A stretch of DNA of 64,000 nt from Endozoicomonas sp965261315 (GTDB lineage: Bacteria; Pseudomonadota; Gammaproteobacteria; Pseudomonadales; Endozoicomonadaceae), in assembly GCA_965261315.1 (NCBI GenBank), contig CBDHDM010000038.1, positions 1 through 64,000 of the forward strand, given 5' to 3'. Every line of letters begins with the position of its first letter. Position 1 is the first letter of the stretch. The notes under the pieces were generated by a model. That model made no database searches. It was not told the DNA's origin and saw only the letters and a program-made list of their open reading frames with translations. Shown here in pieces: positions 63,228-64,000 of this stretch. A program made the translations under genes and the position numbers.

Positions 63228-64000
63228 TTAACCGTAAAAAATCGTCGCCAGTCCAAGGAATGAGAAAAAGCCTACCACGTCAGAGACGGTCGTCAGAATA
63301 ATACTGCCAGCCAGTGCCGGATCGATATTCATTGATTTGAGAAGAACCGGTAATGCTGCTCCGGTGATTACCGCGACACTTAAATTAATGACCATCGCGC
63401 AGGCAATGACCAGAGAGATGATCGGGTCATCAAACCAGACCCAGGCAATGGCGGCCACCAGTGTTGCCCAGAGTAGCCCATTGAGAAAACCGGCAACCAG
63501 CTCTCTGCTTAATAGCCATTTAAGGTTGGTTTTACTGATTTGCCCCAGGGCCATCCCCCGGATGACCAGAGTCAGAGCCTGACTGCCGGCATTACCTCCC
63601 ATTCCCGCAACAATGGGCATCAGAACCGCTAATGCAACCACTTTATCAATGGTTTCCTGGAACAGGCCAATGACTGACGCGGCGATAAATGCCGTAATCA
63701 AGTTGAAACCCAGCCATACAGCACGGCGTCTGGCTGTTCGTAATGCAGGGGCGAAAGTATCTTCATCATCATCCAGGCCCGCCATGCTCATCATGGAGTG
63801 TTCGGCTTCTTCCCGGATAACATCCACCACATCATCAATGGTGATACGGCCAAGCAGTTTGCCTGTTTCATTAACGACGGGGGCGGAAATCAGATCCTGA
63901 CGCTCGAATAGCTGGGCAACCTGGGTGTCTTCCATATCCGCAGGGATAGGGTCCAGATCCGTTAACATGACCTCTCTGACTGTTGCACAAGGATCGGTTG
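63228..64000 (-). CDS. mgtE: Magnesium transporter MgtE, C-terminal part (5' end beyond window)
   Basis: The frame is open to the window edge; ATG 63968 is internal, because upstream codons read TDPCATVREVM, the usual CBS-domain continuation. Visible are the end of the CBS domain (PVVNETGKLLGRITIDDVVDVIREEAEHSM), the connecting helix, and five TM helices: RRRAVWLGFNLITAFIAASV, the family signature LMPIVAGMGGNAGSQALTLVIRG, ELVAGFLNGLLWATLVAAIA, and the C-terminal SNIDPALAG-type DPALAGSIILTTVSDVVGFF. It forms a Mg2+ channel gated by cytosolic Mg2+. Ends next to the CCACAAAG hairpin. Confidence 0.93.
   Translation of the reverse strand, partial: TDPCATVREVMLTDLDPIPADMEDTQVAQLFERQDLISAPVVNETGKLLGRITIDDVVDVIREEAEHSMMSMAGLDDDEDTFAPALRTARRRAVWLGFNLITAFIAASVIGLFQETIDKVVALAVLMPIVAGMGGNAGSQALTLVIRGMALGQISKTNLKWLLSRELVAGFLNGLLWATLVAAIAWVWFDDPIISLVIACAMVINLSVAVITGAALPVLLKSMNIDPALAGSIILTTVSDVVGFFSFLGLATIFYG

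Overview
The window reads as a chromosomal segment of a marine, probably host-associated gammaproteobacterium. The 16S sequence, the gene set and the effector-like genes suggest Oceanospirillales, most likely Endozoicomonadaceae; this is inferred from recall, not from a search. Typical gammaproteobacterial markers are the csd/tcdA tRNA-modification genes, the divergent yjgA(darP)-pmbA pair, an ilvL-attenuated ilvGM operon, and a 16S-tRNA-Ile-tRNA-Ala-23S-5S operon.

Layout. 1-3.3 kb is an insertion-sequence scrapyard: the 5' end of an IS110-type transposase, a 5'-truncated Mrr-type nuclease gene, a DUF6065 gene, and an internally deleted IS1380-like element still bounded by 17-bp inverted repeats. 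3.6-19.7 kb holds housekeeping and stress genes: aldo/keto reductase, DeaD helicase with a long leader, a possible papain-like effector, hemolysin III (TrhA), META lipoprotein, DUF938, CvfB-like S1 protein, GlsB, SEC-C protein, aromatic amino acid permease, a frameshifted NTF2-like gene, GIY-YIG protein, FadD, an H-NS-like protein and a DsbA-like oxidase. 20.1-26.2 kb is a minus-strand cluster: membrane-anchored AraC regulator, beta-helix lipoprotein, diheme SO2930-type lipoprotein, and a decayed DUF1302-type barrel. It is the best candidate here for an uncharacterised system. 26.4-33.8 kb has a zinc-PLC-fold secreted protein, a LysR regulator, ilvGM with an attenuator and an extra small ORF, and a POTRA-less Omp85-type barrel. 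33.9-45.7 kb has a natural CsdA-CsdE fusion facing tcdA, an ankyrin protein, an MFS transporter, an effector-like protein, a steroid-5-alpha-reductase-like pseudogene, a Lon-like protease and PBP4.

45.9-52 kb is the rRNA operon with two tandem promoters, boxA and a terminator. Its 23S gene carries a ~125-nt hairpin insertion at the tip of helix 68, and its 16S gene has an extended helix 44. 52-64 kb has a shortened ABC permease, LysR/EamA genes, tRNA-His, an FGGY kinase and a glycerophosphodiesterase. It then has a nitric-oxide detoxification locus (qNOR, a 4-TM protein and DUF1971, divergent from a group III truncated haemoglobin across a strong NsrR-like operator), followed by darP, pmbA and the 3' part of mgtE.

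Two themes stand out. Gene decay is frequent: DUF1302, steroid reductase, NTF2-like, ABC permease, thioesterase scrap and IS remnants. Dispersed palindromic repeats are also common, including a CCACAAAG family, a CGTCAT/ATGACG family and a TTCCCACGC family.
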